DNA of 64,000 nt from positions 124,001 to 188,000 of the forward strand of contig JBKQHO010000051.1 in NCBI GenBank assembly GCA_052267165.1, written 5' to 3'. Below the pieces are notes generated by a model. It worked only from the letters and a program-made list of their open reading frames with translations, was not told where the DNA came from and ran no database searches. This document shows, piece by piece, positions 32,063-40,986 of the stretch (position 1 is the first letter of the stretch; each line of letters begins with the position of its first letter). The DNA is from CAWICD01 sp052267165. Lineage in GTDB: Bacteria > Vulcanimicrobiota > Vulcanimicrobiia > Vulcanimicrobiales > Vulcanimicrobiaceae. The position numbers and the translations under genes were made by a program.

Positions 32063-32728
32063 CTAAGATTTTTGTGCCGGCAGCGGCCCGATTCGGAACA
32101 TCTCGACGAAGCGTTTGAGCAGCCGTGAGTTGCCCTTCAGGCGAACGCTGCCGTTCTTGACGGCTTCGGCGGGGGTCATCTCGCCGGTCATCAGCGCCTT
32201 GATCGCGGGCCCGGTCTCGACGACGAGGTCGGCCCCCGGCAACGGTCCCTCTCCGGCTTCGAGGACGCCGTCGTCGACGCGCACGTGGATGACGACCGGG
32301 CCGAGGCGGAGCTCGTAGCCGGCGTGCAGCTTACGAGCGGCTTCGGGTTGGAACGTCGAGCGCATCGCCATGATCAGGGAATCGACCGTGACGACCTCGT
32401 CCGGCCGCGGCTCGCCCAGCGACTTCGCGCCCCACCGGCCGAGGCGGACGACGACGTCCTCGAGCTGCGCACCATATTCGGTGAGCTCGTAAACGATCGC
32501 GCGCTCGGGACGCGGCAAGACGCGGCGCCGAACGACCCGCGCAGCCTCGAGCTCCTTGAGGCGGACGGTCAGGACGTTCGTCGGGATTCCGGGTAAGCCG
32601 CGGTGCAAGTCGGTGAAACGCTTGGGCGTGACCAGCAAGTCGCGCACGATCAAGAGAGCCCAGCGCTCCCCGACGCTCTCCAGGGCGCGGGCAAAGCCGC
32701 AGTACTGGCCGTAGGCCCGGTTACTCAC
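32063..32728 (-). CDS. HxlR-family regulator with C-terminal SCP2-like domain
   Basis: 221 residues. Residues about 1-105 are the HxlR winged helix: GFARALESVGERWALLIVRD, RFTDLHRGLPGIPTNVLTVR, YELTEYGAQLEDVV. Residues about 115-215 resemble a sterol-carrier-protein-2 fold (GPVVIHVRVDDGVLEAGEGP, ADLVVETGPAIKALMTGEMT), which may bind a lipid-like effector. HxlR regulators respond to reactive aldehydes, quinones or oxidants. It is divergent from a DoxX-like gene, and an inverted repeat between them is the probable operator. Confidence 0.87.
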   Translation of the reverse strand: MSNRAYGQYCGFARALESVGERWALLIVRDLLVTPKRFTDLHRGLPGIPTNVLTVRLKELEAARVVRRRVLPRPERAIVYELTEYGAQLEDVVVRLGRWGAKSLGEPRPDEVVTVDSLIMAMRSTFQPEAARKLHAGYELRLGPVVIHVRVDDGVLEAGEGPLPGADLVVETGPAIKALMTGEMTPAEAVKNGSVRLKGNSRLLKRFVEMFRIGPLPAQKS

Positions 32729-32765
32729 GTCTCGAGCATAGCATACATTTGCTTTTACGAACAGT

Positions 32766-32782
32766 ACTTGCTTTTTACAAGT
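32766..32782. promoter_or_regulatory. probable HxlR operator
   Basis: ACTTGCTTTTTACAAGT is an inverted repeat (ACTTG / CAAGT) lying between hxlR and the DoxX-like gene. A related TTTGCTTTTACGAAC lies 20 bases to the left. HxlR-type regulators commonly bind AT-rich A-C-T-T-N7-A-A-G-T sites, so this is the likely control point for both genes. Confidence 0.5.
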
Positions 32783-32844
32783 CTAGCCGATAGAATCGTC
32801 GGAAACGCAAGCAAGTCGAGCTCCGACGCACAGCGAGGCACGTC

Positions 32845-33285
32845 ATGAAGACAGCCGTAACCGCCGCACGCATTCTTCTGGGGCTGCTGTTCTTCGTAGC
32901 CGGTTTAAGCGGGTTCGTCCTCATTTCGAATCCGCCGCCGCTGCCGCCCGGATTGGCGGGGGAGTTCCAGACCGTCTTCTTTCGCTCGCGCTGGGTTCTC
33001 TTCGTCGGCGCGGTCCAGCTGATCGCGGGCGTTCTGCTTTTGACGAATCGCTTCGTACCGCTAGCGCTGGTGCTGCTCGGAGCCGTCCTCTCGAACATTC
33101 TCGTCTTTCACCTGACGATGGCTCCGAGCGGGATCGTGCCGGGGCTCGTCGCGACCGCGCTCTGGGCCGTGGTCGGCCGGTCGTACTGGCCGACGTTCGC
33201 CCCGCTCTTCGTGCCGAAGGCGCAAGCGCGCGACCTCGGGGAGCGGGCTCGCCAACCGCAGTCGCTTGCTTCAGCCCGGCGCTGA
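32845..33285 (+). CDS. DoxX-like membrane protein
   Basis: 146 residues with four hydrophobic helices: VTAARILLGLLFFVAGLSGF at the N terminus, then VLFVGAVQLIAGVLLLTNRF, LALVLLGAVLSNILVFHLTM and VPGLVATALWAVVG. The arrangement fits small DoxX/DoxD-like proteins. These are often induced by thiol or oxidative stress under HxlR or similar control, matching the divergent regulator. Biochemical role not established. Confidence 0.7.
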   Translation: MKTAVTAARILLGLLFFVAGLSGFVLISNPPPLPPGLAGEFQTVFFRSRWVLFVGAVQLIAGVLLLTNRFVPLALVLLGAVLSNILVFHLTMAPSGIVPGLVATALWAVVGRSYWPTFAPLFVPKAQARDLGERARQPQSLASARR

Positions 33286-33554
33286 CTTAGCCGCCGAACG
33301 TGTTAACTTTGCCCGTTAATGGGAAACGTTCCTCGCCCAGCGCCGACCCGGGCCCTCGAAAACGAGGCGCGCCGGTGCCAGCATCCAGGGCGACGTGTGG
33401 AGAATGGCATACTACATCCATGCGGTTCCCGGGAACGTTTCAGAGGGGAGTCGCCGGCGCATTGCGCAGCGCCGACAGCTCTGAGGGGAACGCGCCCTGA
33501 CTAGATCGGCCGAGCTCGGCGCTCGTAGCCCCGAGCCATTGACGGGACGGGCCA
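33286..33554. other. intergenic stretch with short palindromes
   Basis: No gene recognised. GGAAACGTTCC (about 33320-33330) and TTCCCGGGAACGTTTC (about 33426-33441) are palindromic and share GAACGTTTC/GAAACGTTC, so they could be operator sites for the downstream signalling gene. Confidence 0.3.
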
Positions 33555-35669
33555 TTGCATAGCCTCCGCGGCCCGAGCGGAAGCGGCGGAACCCGCATTC
33601 GCATTCTGATCGTCGAAGACTCCGCGGACGACGCCGAATTGATGGCGCGAGAACTGCATCGCGCCGCTTACGACGTCACGTGGCGGCGGGTCGACGACGC
33701 GGTCTCGATGCGCTCCGCACTGCGGGAGCAGAGCTGGGACGTCATCCTCTCCGACTTCAACATGCCGCACTTTTCGGGTCCCGCAGCGCTCGCTGTCGCG
33801 CAAGAGAGCCGCGAGGACATACCGTTCATCGTCGTCTCGAGCAGCATCGGCGAAGAGTCGGCCGTGGCCCTGATGCGCGCCGGCGCGGCCGACTACATTT
33901 TCAAGGACAAGCTCGCGCGGCTTGCCCCCTGCGTGACGCGAGAACTGCGTGAGGCCAAGGCCCGCACGCGCCATCGCGCCAACCTGCAACGCCTCGAACT
34001 GCTCATGGCGGCGGTCGAGAGCGCCAACGACATGGTCATCGTCACCCTGGCCGAGACCAGCCCTGACGGCTACCGCAAGATCGTCTACGCCAACTCCGCG
34101 GTCGAGCGCCTGACGGGCTGGAAGCCCAAGGAGCTCGTCGGCTCGACGGTTCGCCGCTTCTACGGGCCGAACGCCGAACCCGAATCCGAGCCCGGCCCCG
34201 GGACGGTTCCCGAGATGCTGCACTCTCGCAAAGACGGAAGCTCGTTCTGGGCGGAGGTCAGCTCGCGGCCGGTGAGCAACGACGCGGGCCACGTCACGCA
34301 CTGGCTCTCGGTCAGGCGCGACATCAGCGAACGCAAACAAGCCGAGGCTTCGCTCGCGTACGTCGCGCACTACGACGCGCTGACGGGCTTGCCCAATCGG
34401 GTCCTGCTGGGCGACCAGCTGCAACGGGCCGTCCTCGAGGCGCGTCGCGCTCACCGCTTGGCGGCCGTGCTCTTCATCGATCTCGATTTCTTCAAGCACG
34501 TCAACGACACGCTCGGGCACGTCGAAGGCGACGCGCTGCTGCGCGCGGTCGCCACGCGACTGCGCGGCTGCGTTCGGGAAGGCGATACGCTCTGCCGCAG
34601 CGGCGCCGACGAGTTCGTGCTCTTGCTGGAGCGCCTCGAAACCGCCGAAGCGTGCAGTGCAAAGGCCCAGTCGGTCCTCAATGCCTTCGTGGAGCCGTTC
34701 AAGCTCGGCGGCCGTGATCTGTACGTCACGGCAAGCATCGGCATCAGCCGGTATCCGCACGACGCGGCCACCGCGGAAGATTTGATGCGCTGCGCGGATA
34801 CTGCGATGTATCAAGCCAAGGATAACGGCCGCAACGGGTTCCAGTTCTACGAGTCGCACATGCGCGCGCGGCTGGTCGAACGGATAGCGTTACGGGACGA
34901 TCTGCGCCGCGCGCTCGAGCGCAGCGAGTTCGAGCTGCACTACCAGCCCATTCTCGAGGGCGCAACGCTGCGCGTCGTGGCCGCCGAGGCGCTGGTGCGC
35001 TGGCGGCACCCCAGCCGCGGCCTCGTGCCGCCGGATCAGTTCATCGGCGCGGCCGAAGAGTCGGGCCTGATCGTGCCGCTCGGCGATTGGGTCCTCCATC
35101 GAGCCTGCGAACAAGCGGCTGCGTGGTCGCGCTTGCGCCGGCGTGACCTGCGCATCGGCGTCAACCTCTCGGCGCGGCAGCTGCGCCAGACCGGACTCCT
35201 TCAAACCATCAAGAGCACGCTGGCCGATTCGAAGCTGCCGCCGCACTCGCTCGTCGTCGAGATCACCGAGAGCATCTTCATGAACGACGTCAGCGCCGCC
35301 AACGAGATCCTCTCGGAGCTGCGCGCGACCGGCGTGCGCGTCTCGATCGACGACTTCGGTACCGGGTACAGTTCCCTCGGCTACCTCAAGACGCTTCCGA
35401 TCGACAGCATCAAGATCGACCGTTCGTTCGTGAGCGGGCTCTCCAGCGACGCATTCGATCAGGCGATCGCGAGAACCATCGTGACGCTCGCGCACGCCAT
35501 TCGCGTCGACGCGGTGGCCGAGGGCGTCGAGACCGAGCAGCAGCTCGCGGTGCTACGCAGCCTCGATTGCGACCTGGTGCAAGGCTTCCTCTTCAGCAAG
35601 CCGGTCGATGCCGCGACCTTCGAACGCTTCCTCGATGCCGAGTGGCGCGCGAACGCTTCGGGCCAATAG
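33555..35669 (+). CDS. REC-PAS-GGDEF-EAL cyclic-di-GMP signalling protein
   Basis: 704 residues; TTG start, uncertain. Receiver domain with Asp67 (WDVILSDFNMPHFSG) and Lys in YIFKDKL; PAS about 145-262 (VRRDISERKQAEASL); GGDEF about 268-435 with the motif present as R-S-G-A-D-E-F (348-354), i.e. the second Gly is Ala; EAL about 446-690 with E478-A-L (AAEALVRWRHP), NLSARQLRQTG, VVEITESIFM, DDFGTGYSSLGYLKTLPIDS and a final EGVETEQQL. The phosphodiesterase half looks complete; the cyclase half may be inactive or a GTP sensor. Activity is probably set by phosphorylation from a kinase outside this locus. Confidence 0.9.
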   Translation: MHSLRGPSGSGGTRIRILIVEDSADDAELMARELHRAAYDVTWRRVDDAVSMRSALREQSWDVILSDFNMPHFSGPAALAVAQESREDIPFIVVSSSIGEESAVALMRAGAADYIFKDKLARLAPCVTRELREAKARTRHRANLQRLELLMAAVESANDMVIVTLAETSPDGYRKIVYANSAVERLTGWKPKELVGSTVRRFYGPNAEPESEPGPGTVPEMLHSRKDGSSFWAEVSSRPVSNDAGHVTHWLSVRRDISERKQAEASLAYVAHYDALTGLPNRVLLGDQLQRAVLEARRAHRLAAVLFIDLDFFKHVNDTLGHVEGDALLRAVATRLRGCVREGDTLCRSGADEFVLLLERLETAEACSAKAQSVLNAFVEPFKLGGRDLYVTASIGISRYPHDAATAEDLMRCADTAMYQAKDNGRNGFQFYESHMRARLVERIALRDDLRRALERSEFELHYQPILEGATLRVVAAEALVRWRHPSRGLVPPDQFIGAAEESGLIVPLGDWVLHRACEQAAAWSRLRRRDLRIGVNLSARQLRQTGLLQTIKSTLADSKLPPHSLVVEITESIFMNDVSAANEILSELRATGVRVSIDDFGTGYSSLGYLKTLPIDSIKIDRSFVSGLSSDAFDQAIARTIVTLAHAIRVDAVAEGVETEQQLAVLRSLDCDLVQGFLFSKPVDAATFERFLDAEWRANASGQ

Positions 35670-35719
35670 TTCGCGTCGCCCTGGACTTCCGGCCGCCGCG
35701 GTTCGAACGCTGCGCGCGC

Positions 35720-36643
35720 TCACGCGCGCGAGAAGATCTCGGCGGCCGCGACGACCGTGTTGCAATGAATCGTGACGGTGTCCTCCACGTTCCGCGCGTA
35801 CCCGCCGGCAAGCGTCACCATCACCGGAATACGTCGAGCGCGCGCGACGCCGAACACGAGCCGGTCACGGCGCGTGAGACCATCGAGCGTCAGCCCCAAG
35901 CCGCCGAGCTGGTCTTCGTAATACGGATCGGCGCCCGCAACGTAACAGATCAAATCGGGCTCGCACCGGGCAAGGGCCGTGCGTAGCGCCTCTTCCAAGC
36001 GCTCGAGATACTCGTCGTCACCGACTCCGTCCGGCAAATCGACGTCGAGCGACGAAGGCGGCTTCCAAGCCGGGTAGTTGTTCTGCTGATGCAGCGACAG
36101 CGTGAACACGCTCGGAACGCCCAGCTGGGCTGCGCCGAAGATCGAGGCGGTGCCGTTTCCGTGGTGCACGTCGCAGTCGACCGTCATGGCACCACGGATC
36201 GCGCCGTCGCGCTGCAGGCGGCGAATGGCGATCGCGACGTCGTGAATCAGGCAGAAGCCTTCGCCATGGTCGGCAAACGCATGGTGAAAGCCGCCGCCGA
36301 GGTTGAACGCGACCCCGTCCTGGAGCGCGCGTTCGGCCGCCAGGATCGAGCCGCCGGCCGCGAGCCAGAACGCCCGCACCAACTCGGGCGAGTACGGCAT
36401 CTCCAGTTGCAGCTCTTCGCGCCGCGAGAGCGAGCCGGTTCTCAGCTTGCAGACGTACTGCGGCGCGTGAACGAGCAGGACATCCTCGTCGCTCGCCGCT
36501 TGCGGCGCGAGGACGTCCCCGGGGCCCGCCACCCCGCTCACGATGAGGCGTTGATGGATACGCTCGTACTTCTCGGCGGGAAACACGTGGGATCCGATGG
36601 GCAGGCGGTACCCCTCGCTATAGACGAGCTTGAACGGAAGCAC
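35720..36643 (-). CDS. histone deacetylase/AcuC-superfamily deacetylase
   Basis: 307 residues from a GTG. The zinc-hydrolase landmarks are present: LGGGFHHAFADHGEGFCLIH (paired His), MTVDCDVHHGNGTASIFGAA (zinc Asp and His), LICYVAGADPYYEDQLGGLG (second zinc Asp) and VTLAGGYARN. The short form fits class IV/bacterial HDAC-like proteins that act on acetyl-lysine or acetylated small amines. The MaoC hydratase lies 57 bp upstream on the same strand, so both are likely co-transcribed. Confidence 0.87.
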   Translation of the reverse strand: MLPFKLVYSEGYRLPIGSHVFPAEKYERIHQRLIVSGVAGPGDVLAPQAASDEDVLLVHAPQYVCKLRTGSLSRREELQLEMPYSPELVRAFWLAAGGSILAAERALQDGVAFNLGGGFHHAFADHGEGFCLIHDVAIAIRRLQRDGAIRGAMTVDCDVHHGNGTASIFGAAQLGVPSVFTLSLHQQNNYPAWKPPSSLDVDLPDGVGDDEYLERLEEALRTALARCEPDLICYVAGADPYYEDQLGGLGLTLDGLTRRDRLVFGVARARRIPVMVTLAGGYARNVEDTVTIHCNTVVAAAEIFSRA

Positions 36644-36700
36644 CTGAGCGCACCCCCACCTCGCACTCCTCGGCAGGGCCGGCTCGAGTTGGAGAGCGCT

Positions 36701-37183
36701 CTAAACGAGCGCGGGTTGGGGCATGGCCGCCACCGCGGCCGGAACCGTCACGCCGGCGCTGGACGACGTGCACAGCATGGTCGCCTCGCCTTCGACGACG
36801 ATTTTGCCTTTGACCATGCACACCGTGTCCAGCACGACGCGCTTCTTCTCGACGATCACTTCCTTGATCGTCACGATCGCCGTGACGTCGTCGCCGATGC
36901 GTACCGGGGCTTTGAATCGCAGTGTCTGGCCCATGTAGATGGTTCCAGGACCGGGAAGTTTGTTCCCCAGAACTGCCGAGATGAGACTGGCCGAGAGCAT
37001 ACCGTGGGCGATCCGGCCGCCGAAGGGCGTCGAGGCGGCGTACTCTTGCGAGACGTGCAGGGGGTTCATGTCGCAGGACATGCCTGCGAACATCACGATG
37101 TCGGCGTCCGTGATCGTCTTCCATAGGCGCGCGGTCATGCCGGCCGAGAGCTCCTCGACGTCATAGCCTCCGAGCACGTTCAT
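36701..37183 (-). CDS. MaoC-family (R)-specific enoyl-CoA hydratase
   Basis: 160 residues, single hot-dog domain. The catalytic hydratase-2 motif is SCDMNPLHVSQEYAASTPFG (Asp and His) followed by GRIAHGMLSASLISAVLGNK, GPGTIYMGQTLRFKAPVRIG and VEGEATM. Such enzymes hydrate trans-2-enoyl-CoA to (R)-3-hydroxyacyl-CoA and can feed PHA synthesis (PhaJ). With the PhaZ-like hydrolase at 29 kb this hints at PHA metabolism, though the synthase is not in this window. Confidence 0.88.
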   Translation of the reverse strand: MNVLGGYDVEELSAGMTARLWKTITDADIVMFAGMSCDMNPLHVSQEYAASTPFGGRIAHGMLSASLISAVLGNKLPGPGTIYMGQTLRFKAPVRIGDDVTAIVTIKEVIVEKKRVVLDTVCMVKGKIVVEGEATMLCTSSSAGVTVPAAVAAMPQPALV

Positions 37184-37391
37184 TTCTCTGTTTTCCCTTC
37201 GTAGATGACCCGGCGAACGCGCCCGAAGCCCAGCTTAGTGCCGCTTAGCGCGCGAAGTTTCTTTCATCACTCTATGGTGTAGACTTGACGAACGTGCGAA
37301 GAACTTGTGAGGGGCCGTCCGGCCTCCCACGACCCTGGGGCCGGCCGCCGGGGCTAACCAAGGTGTGGCGGCGACGGAGCCTGCCCGCCGG

Positions 37392-38474
37392 TCAGCGGAT
37401 CGGGCTTGGATCCGCCTGGAGAACCGCTTCGGCGAGCGCCTTGCCGACGTCCGCGGTCAGCGCCGTCCCGCCGAGGTCGGGCGTCCGCGGTCCGCTCTCG
37501 AGAACCGTCTCGATCGCGCGGACGACCGCCGCGCCCGCGTCCGGATGGCCGAGGTGGTCGAGCATCATCGCGCCGACCCAGATCTGACCGATCGGGTTCG
37601 CGATGCCCCGGCCGGCGATGTCCGGCGCGGAGCCGTGCACCGGCTCGAACATCGAGGGAAACTCGCGCTCGGGATTGAGATTCGCCGAGGGGGCGATGCC
37701 GATCGTGCCGGCGATCGCCGGCCCGAGGTCGGAAAGGATGTCGCCGAACAGATTCGAGCCGACGACGACGTCGAACCAGTCCGGGTGCTGCACGAAGTGC
37801 GCCGTCAGGATGTCGATGTGAAACTGATCGACGCGCACGTCGGCGTAGTGCGCAGCCATCGCCTTGACGCGCTCGTCCCAGAACGGCATGGTGATCGTGA
37901 TGCCGTTCGACTTCGTGGCCGAGGTCAGGTGCCGCTTCGGACGGCTCCGCGCCAGCTCGAACGCATAACGCAAGATGCGGTCGACGCCGCGGCGCGTGAA
38001 GACCGACTCCTGAAGGACGACCTCGTCCTCCGTGCCGGCGTTGATCCGGCCGCCGACGTCGCTGTACTCGCCTTCGTTATTCTCGCGGACGATCATGAAG
38101 TCGATGTCGCCTTCAGTGCGGTCGGCCAGCGGCGAGCGAACGTTCGGCATCAAGCGTACCGGGCGAAGGCTGACGTATTGTTTGAAGACGCGCCGGATCG
38201 GAATGAGCAGGCCCCAGAGCGAGACGTGGTCGGGGACGGGCGGAAAGCCGACCGCGCCGAGAAAGATCGCGTCGTGCCGGCGGATGCGTTCGAGGCCGTC
38301 CTCGGGCATCATGCGCCCCGTTTCGAGATAGTGTTCGCAGCTCCAGGGGAAGTGCTCCCATTCGAAGCGCAGGCCGAAGCGTTGCGCGGCCGCGTCGAGA
38401 ACGCGGATACCTTCGGGGACGACTTCCTTGCCGATCCCGTCGCCGGGGATCGTCGCGATCCGATAGCTCTTCAT
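37392..38474 (-). CDS. tartrate/D-malate dehydrogenase-like (isopropylmalate dehydrogenase family)
   Basis: 360 residues from ATG 38474, with GGGAG upstream; an in-frame extension to 38564 is ignored. YRIATIPGDGIGKEVVPEGI starts the fold; the substrate Arg/Lys blocks are IPIRRVFKQYVSLRPVR and SATKSNG, and the metal Asp lies in VVGSNLFGDILSDLGPAIAG. FIVRENNEGEYSDVGG-like wording (here DFMIVRENNEGEYSDVGG) and MFEPVHGSAPDIAGRGIANP complete it. The sequence is closer to tartrate dehydrogenase/decarboxylase and D-malate dehydrogenase than to LeuB. It lies downstream of an MFS transporter gene on the same strand, which could import its substrate. Confidence 0.85.
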   Translation of the reverse strand: MKSYRIATIPGDGIGKEVVPEGIRVLDAAAQRFGLRFEWEHFPWSCEHYLETGRMMPEDGLERIRRHDAIFLGAVGFPPVPDHVSLWGLLIPIRRVFKQYVSLRPVRLMPNVRSPLADRTEGDIDFMIVRENNEGEYSDVGGRINAGTEDEVVLQESVFTRRGVDRILRYAFELARSRPKRHLTSATKSNGITITMPFWDERVKAMAAHYADVRVDQFHIDILTAHFVQHPDWFDVVVGSNLFGDILSDLGPAIAGTIGIAPSANLNPEREFPSMFEPVHGSAPDIAGRGIANPIGQIWVGAMMLDHLGHPDAGAAVVRAIETVLESGPRTPDLGGTALTADVGKALAEAVLQADPSPIR

Positions 38475-38573
38475 GTTCACGCTCCCGTGCGTAGCCCGCG
38501 GCTGGCCTTCTTCCATGCTCCCGAACGGCGCCACTTCCTGAAGCTCGAGCGGAGACGCGTTCAAGCGGGCAGG

Positions 38574-40070
38574 CTAGGGCGGCGGAAGGGCCTCGCACTT
38601 CTGCCGCTGCGAAGGATGAATGGCCGGTCGCGCAGCTTGGGTTAACGGGGTCGCGACGTCCTCGAGGGATCTGCGTTCCGCATCGATTCCCAAGACGAGC
38701 TCCGTAACGCCGCCGAGCATCATGAGCGTCGCTCCGACGAACCAGCCCAGAGCAATGGCGTGCGGGTCCTTCGTTCCGATGAGCGCACCGTAGATGGGCG
38801 GCGCGACGGCCCCCCCGACCAGCGTCCCGACGGCGTACACGAACGCGATCGCCGATGCGCGTATCTCGAGCGGGAAGATCTCGCTCACCGTCAAGTAGGC
38901 CGCGCTGGCACCGGCGCTCGCGAAAAAGAACATGAGCGACCAGGCCGCGGTCAACGTCGTCGCATCGAGCTTGCCCTTCAAGAAGAGGGCGATCGTGGCC
39001 AGCAACAGGAATCCGCTGACGAGATAACAGCCCGAGATCATCTTCTTGCGCCCGACCGAGTCGAAAAGCCGGCCCAGGATCAGCGCGCCGAGGAAGTTGC
39101 CGATCGCGAATGGGATCGTGTAGAGCCCGACGGCGCCCTGCGAGACGTTGAAGAACGTCGTGAGCGTCAGGCCTTGCGTGAAGAAGACGGCGTTGTACAG
39201 GAACGCCTGCGTTACCATCAACACGATCACCAGGAACGTACGTTTGGGATACGTCCGGAGCATCGTCGTCGCCGTGTCGAAGAACACGCTGCGCCGGGCC
39301 GCCGCGTCGAAGCGGAGCCTCCGCTCGCCGGCCGACGGCAGAGCGCGGCCGATCTGCGCTTCGACGCTGCGCTCGATCCCGGCGACGATCCGTTCCGCTT
39401 CGGCGGCGCGACCGTGGGTGAGCAGCCAGCGCGGGCTCTCCGGGATCGCGCGGCGCACGAAGAGCACGCCGAACGCGAGCACGGCGCCGAGCCCGAAGGC
39501 GAGCCGCCAGCCCAACGCGACGGGAACGAACCTTCCGTCGAGCAGCGGAATCGAGGCGAGGGATGCAATCAGCGTTCCGATCCACCACGAGCCGTTGATC
39601 GCCACGTCGACGTTGCCGCGATGGTGCGATGGAATGAGCTCGTCGATCGCTGAGTTGATCGCGCTGTACTCGCCGCCGATGCCCGCGCCCGCCAGCATGC
39701 GAAAGAGCGCGAAGCTCCAGAAGTTCCACGATAACGCGCTCAGCAGCGTGCCGGCGACGTACCAGCTCAACGTCACAAGAAAGAGCCGCTTGCGGCCGAA
39801 CTTGTCGGTCAGGAAGCCGAAGACGATCGCGCCGGTGCAGGCGCCGATCAGGTACGCCGTGGCGGCGAATCCCGTCTGGGCCGGGGTGAGGTTCAGACCG
39901 CTGCTGGAAGTGAGCGCCGGACCGATCGTGCCGACGATCGTGACCTCGAGTCCGTCGAGGATCCAAATGATTCCCAGCCCGATCACGACGCCCCAGTGCC
40001 ACTTCGCCCACGGCAGACGGTCGAGCCGGAAGGGAATGTTCGTTACGATCTCGTCGGTGTCGGCGGCCAT
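38574..40070 (-). CDS. MFS transporter, sugar/organic-acid porter type
   Basis: 498 residues with 12 hydrophobic segments. Major-facilitator signatures are ILDGLEVTIVGTIGPAL in helix 1, FLTDKFGRKRLFLVT in loop 2-3, RMLAGAGIGGEYSAINSAID in helix 4, RRAIPESPRWLLTHGRAAEA in the central loop and RLFDSVGRKKMISGCYLVSG in loop 8-9. The PESPRWL motif and long central loop place it among sugar-porter/metabolite-H+ symporter-like proteins. The dehydrogenase gene follows about 100 bp downstream on the same strand, suggesting uptake and oxidation of a hydroxy-dicarboxylate; the substrate is inferred from context only. Confidence 0.85.
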   Translation of the reverse strand: MAADTDEIVTNIPFRLDRLPWAKWHWGVVIGLGIIWILDGLEVTIVGTIGPALTSSSGLNLTPAQTGFAATAYLIGACTGAIVFGFLTDKFGRKRLFLVTLSWYVAGTLLSALSWNFWSFALFRMLAGAGIGGEYSAINSAIDELIPSHHRGNVDVAINGSWWIGTLIASLASIPLLDGRFVPVALGWRLAFGLGAVLAFGVLFVRRAIPESPRWLLTHGRAAEAERIVAGIERSVEAQIGRALPSAGERRLRFDAAARRSVFFDTATTMLRTYPKRTFLVIVLMVTQAFLYNAVFFTQGLTLTTFFNVSQGAVGLYTIPFAIGNFLGALILGRLFDSVGRKKMISGCYLVSGFLLLATIALFLKGKLDATTLTAAWSLMFFFASAGASAAYLTVSEIFPLEIRASAIAFVYAVGTLVGGAVAPPIYGALIGTKDPHAIALGWFVGATLMMLGGVTELVLGIDAERRSLEDVATPLTQAARPAIHPSQRQKCEALPPP

Positions 40071-40323
40071 CGAACCTCTGCTAACCGGTGCTGTTCTTGC
40101 CTTTACCCTTCTTCTAACGAGGCCTCTGCGGCGCGAAGGCGACCGGCCGGCGGCAAGCGAAAGCGCCGCGAAACGCCGATCGAAGAGCGAGTGCAGAACG
40201 GAAAACCAACGCTACGTCATCGCACCGGAATATAACGCGGCGCACCACCGTTTATTCTTTCCCGCAAGCCGGCCAGCGGCGACGCTCGCCAGTTTCGAGC
40301 ACGCCTTCGAGACCGACGAACCG
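40071..40323. promoter_or_regulatory. divergent intergenic region
   Basis: Between the MFS gene and the plus-strand hypothetical gene. TATAAC at about 40232-40237 could be a -10 element for the rightward gene. The right half is also open in the frame of the next gene, so that gene could begin earlier than annotated. Confidence 0.35.
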
Positions 40324-40959
40324 GTGCTCGCAGCCTTGTTCGAGCGCATCGAACGCGATTACCGAAGCGGCGTCGCAGCACAGCTGGCGTTCGACGAGCA
40401 GATGGAGCGCGTGCGTTCGAGGCCCGACCTGCACTGGGAACCGGGAGAGATCGAGAGCGTCGCGCCGCACGAGGAGGAGAAATTGCGCGTGGCACGGGCG
40501 ATGGAAGCATGCGCCGAAATCATCCTGCGAACCCTCGACGACCTCTTGAGCATGATCGTGGTCGCGTTCAACGGAAGAGAGACCTCGCTCAACGTCGGAC
40601 CGGCGCTCCCGCCGGGCATCCCCCTCTGCCAAGTGCTGGACGCCGTTGGGGACTACGTTCGCCACCGCTCGGAATGGCGCATCACGTATAACGAGAAGAA
40701 AGAGGTGAAGCGCACGCAGTTGACGTCGATTCGCCCGCTAGCGAGAGTCATCAGCGGGCGCGCCGAGGTCGACGGCTACCGGGCGTACGACATTCTGATT
40801 CAAGAGCGCTCGCCGATGCTGCGCATCCTGGACAGCCTCTCCGGTTACAGCGCCGCGGACGCGGTGGGAGGCTTCGAGCGGCTCAAGCGCACCGTCCGCG
40901 CTACAGCCTCGGCCATCATCGACGACCAGTGGCAAGTCTGGTGGGACAAGCGTCACTAG
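40324..40959 (+). CDS. hypothetical soluble protein
   Basis: 211 residues from GTG 40324; the frame is open further upstream (GTG 40057 is possible but overlaps the MFS start), so the start is uncertain. Mostly helical, charged N-terminal half (FERIERDYRSGVAAQLAFDE), then IILRTLDDLLSMIVVAFNGR and a C-terminal part with YRAYDILIQERSPMLRILDS. No signal peptide or membrane helix. I do not recognise a family. It stands alone between a divergent MFS gene and a convergent membrane-protein gene. Confidence 0.55.
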   Translation: MLAALFERIERDYRSGVAAQLAFDEQMERVRSRPDLHWEPGEIESVAPHEEEKLRVARAMEACAEIILRTLDDLLSMIVVAFNGRETSLNVGPALPPGIPLCQVLDAVGDYVRHRSEWRITYNEKKEVKRTQLTSIRPLARVISGRAEVDGYRAYDILIQERSPMLRILDSLSGYSAADAVGGFERLKRTVRATASAIIDDQWQVWWDKRH

Positions 40960-40986
40960 CGGCCGTTACAAGTCGCTCGTCGCGCT

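Noticed and set aside
39148..40056. Plus-strand extension of the 40.3-kb hypothetical gene
   Set aside because: It is antisense to the MFS transporter, which has complete MFS motifs.
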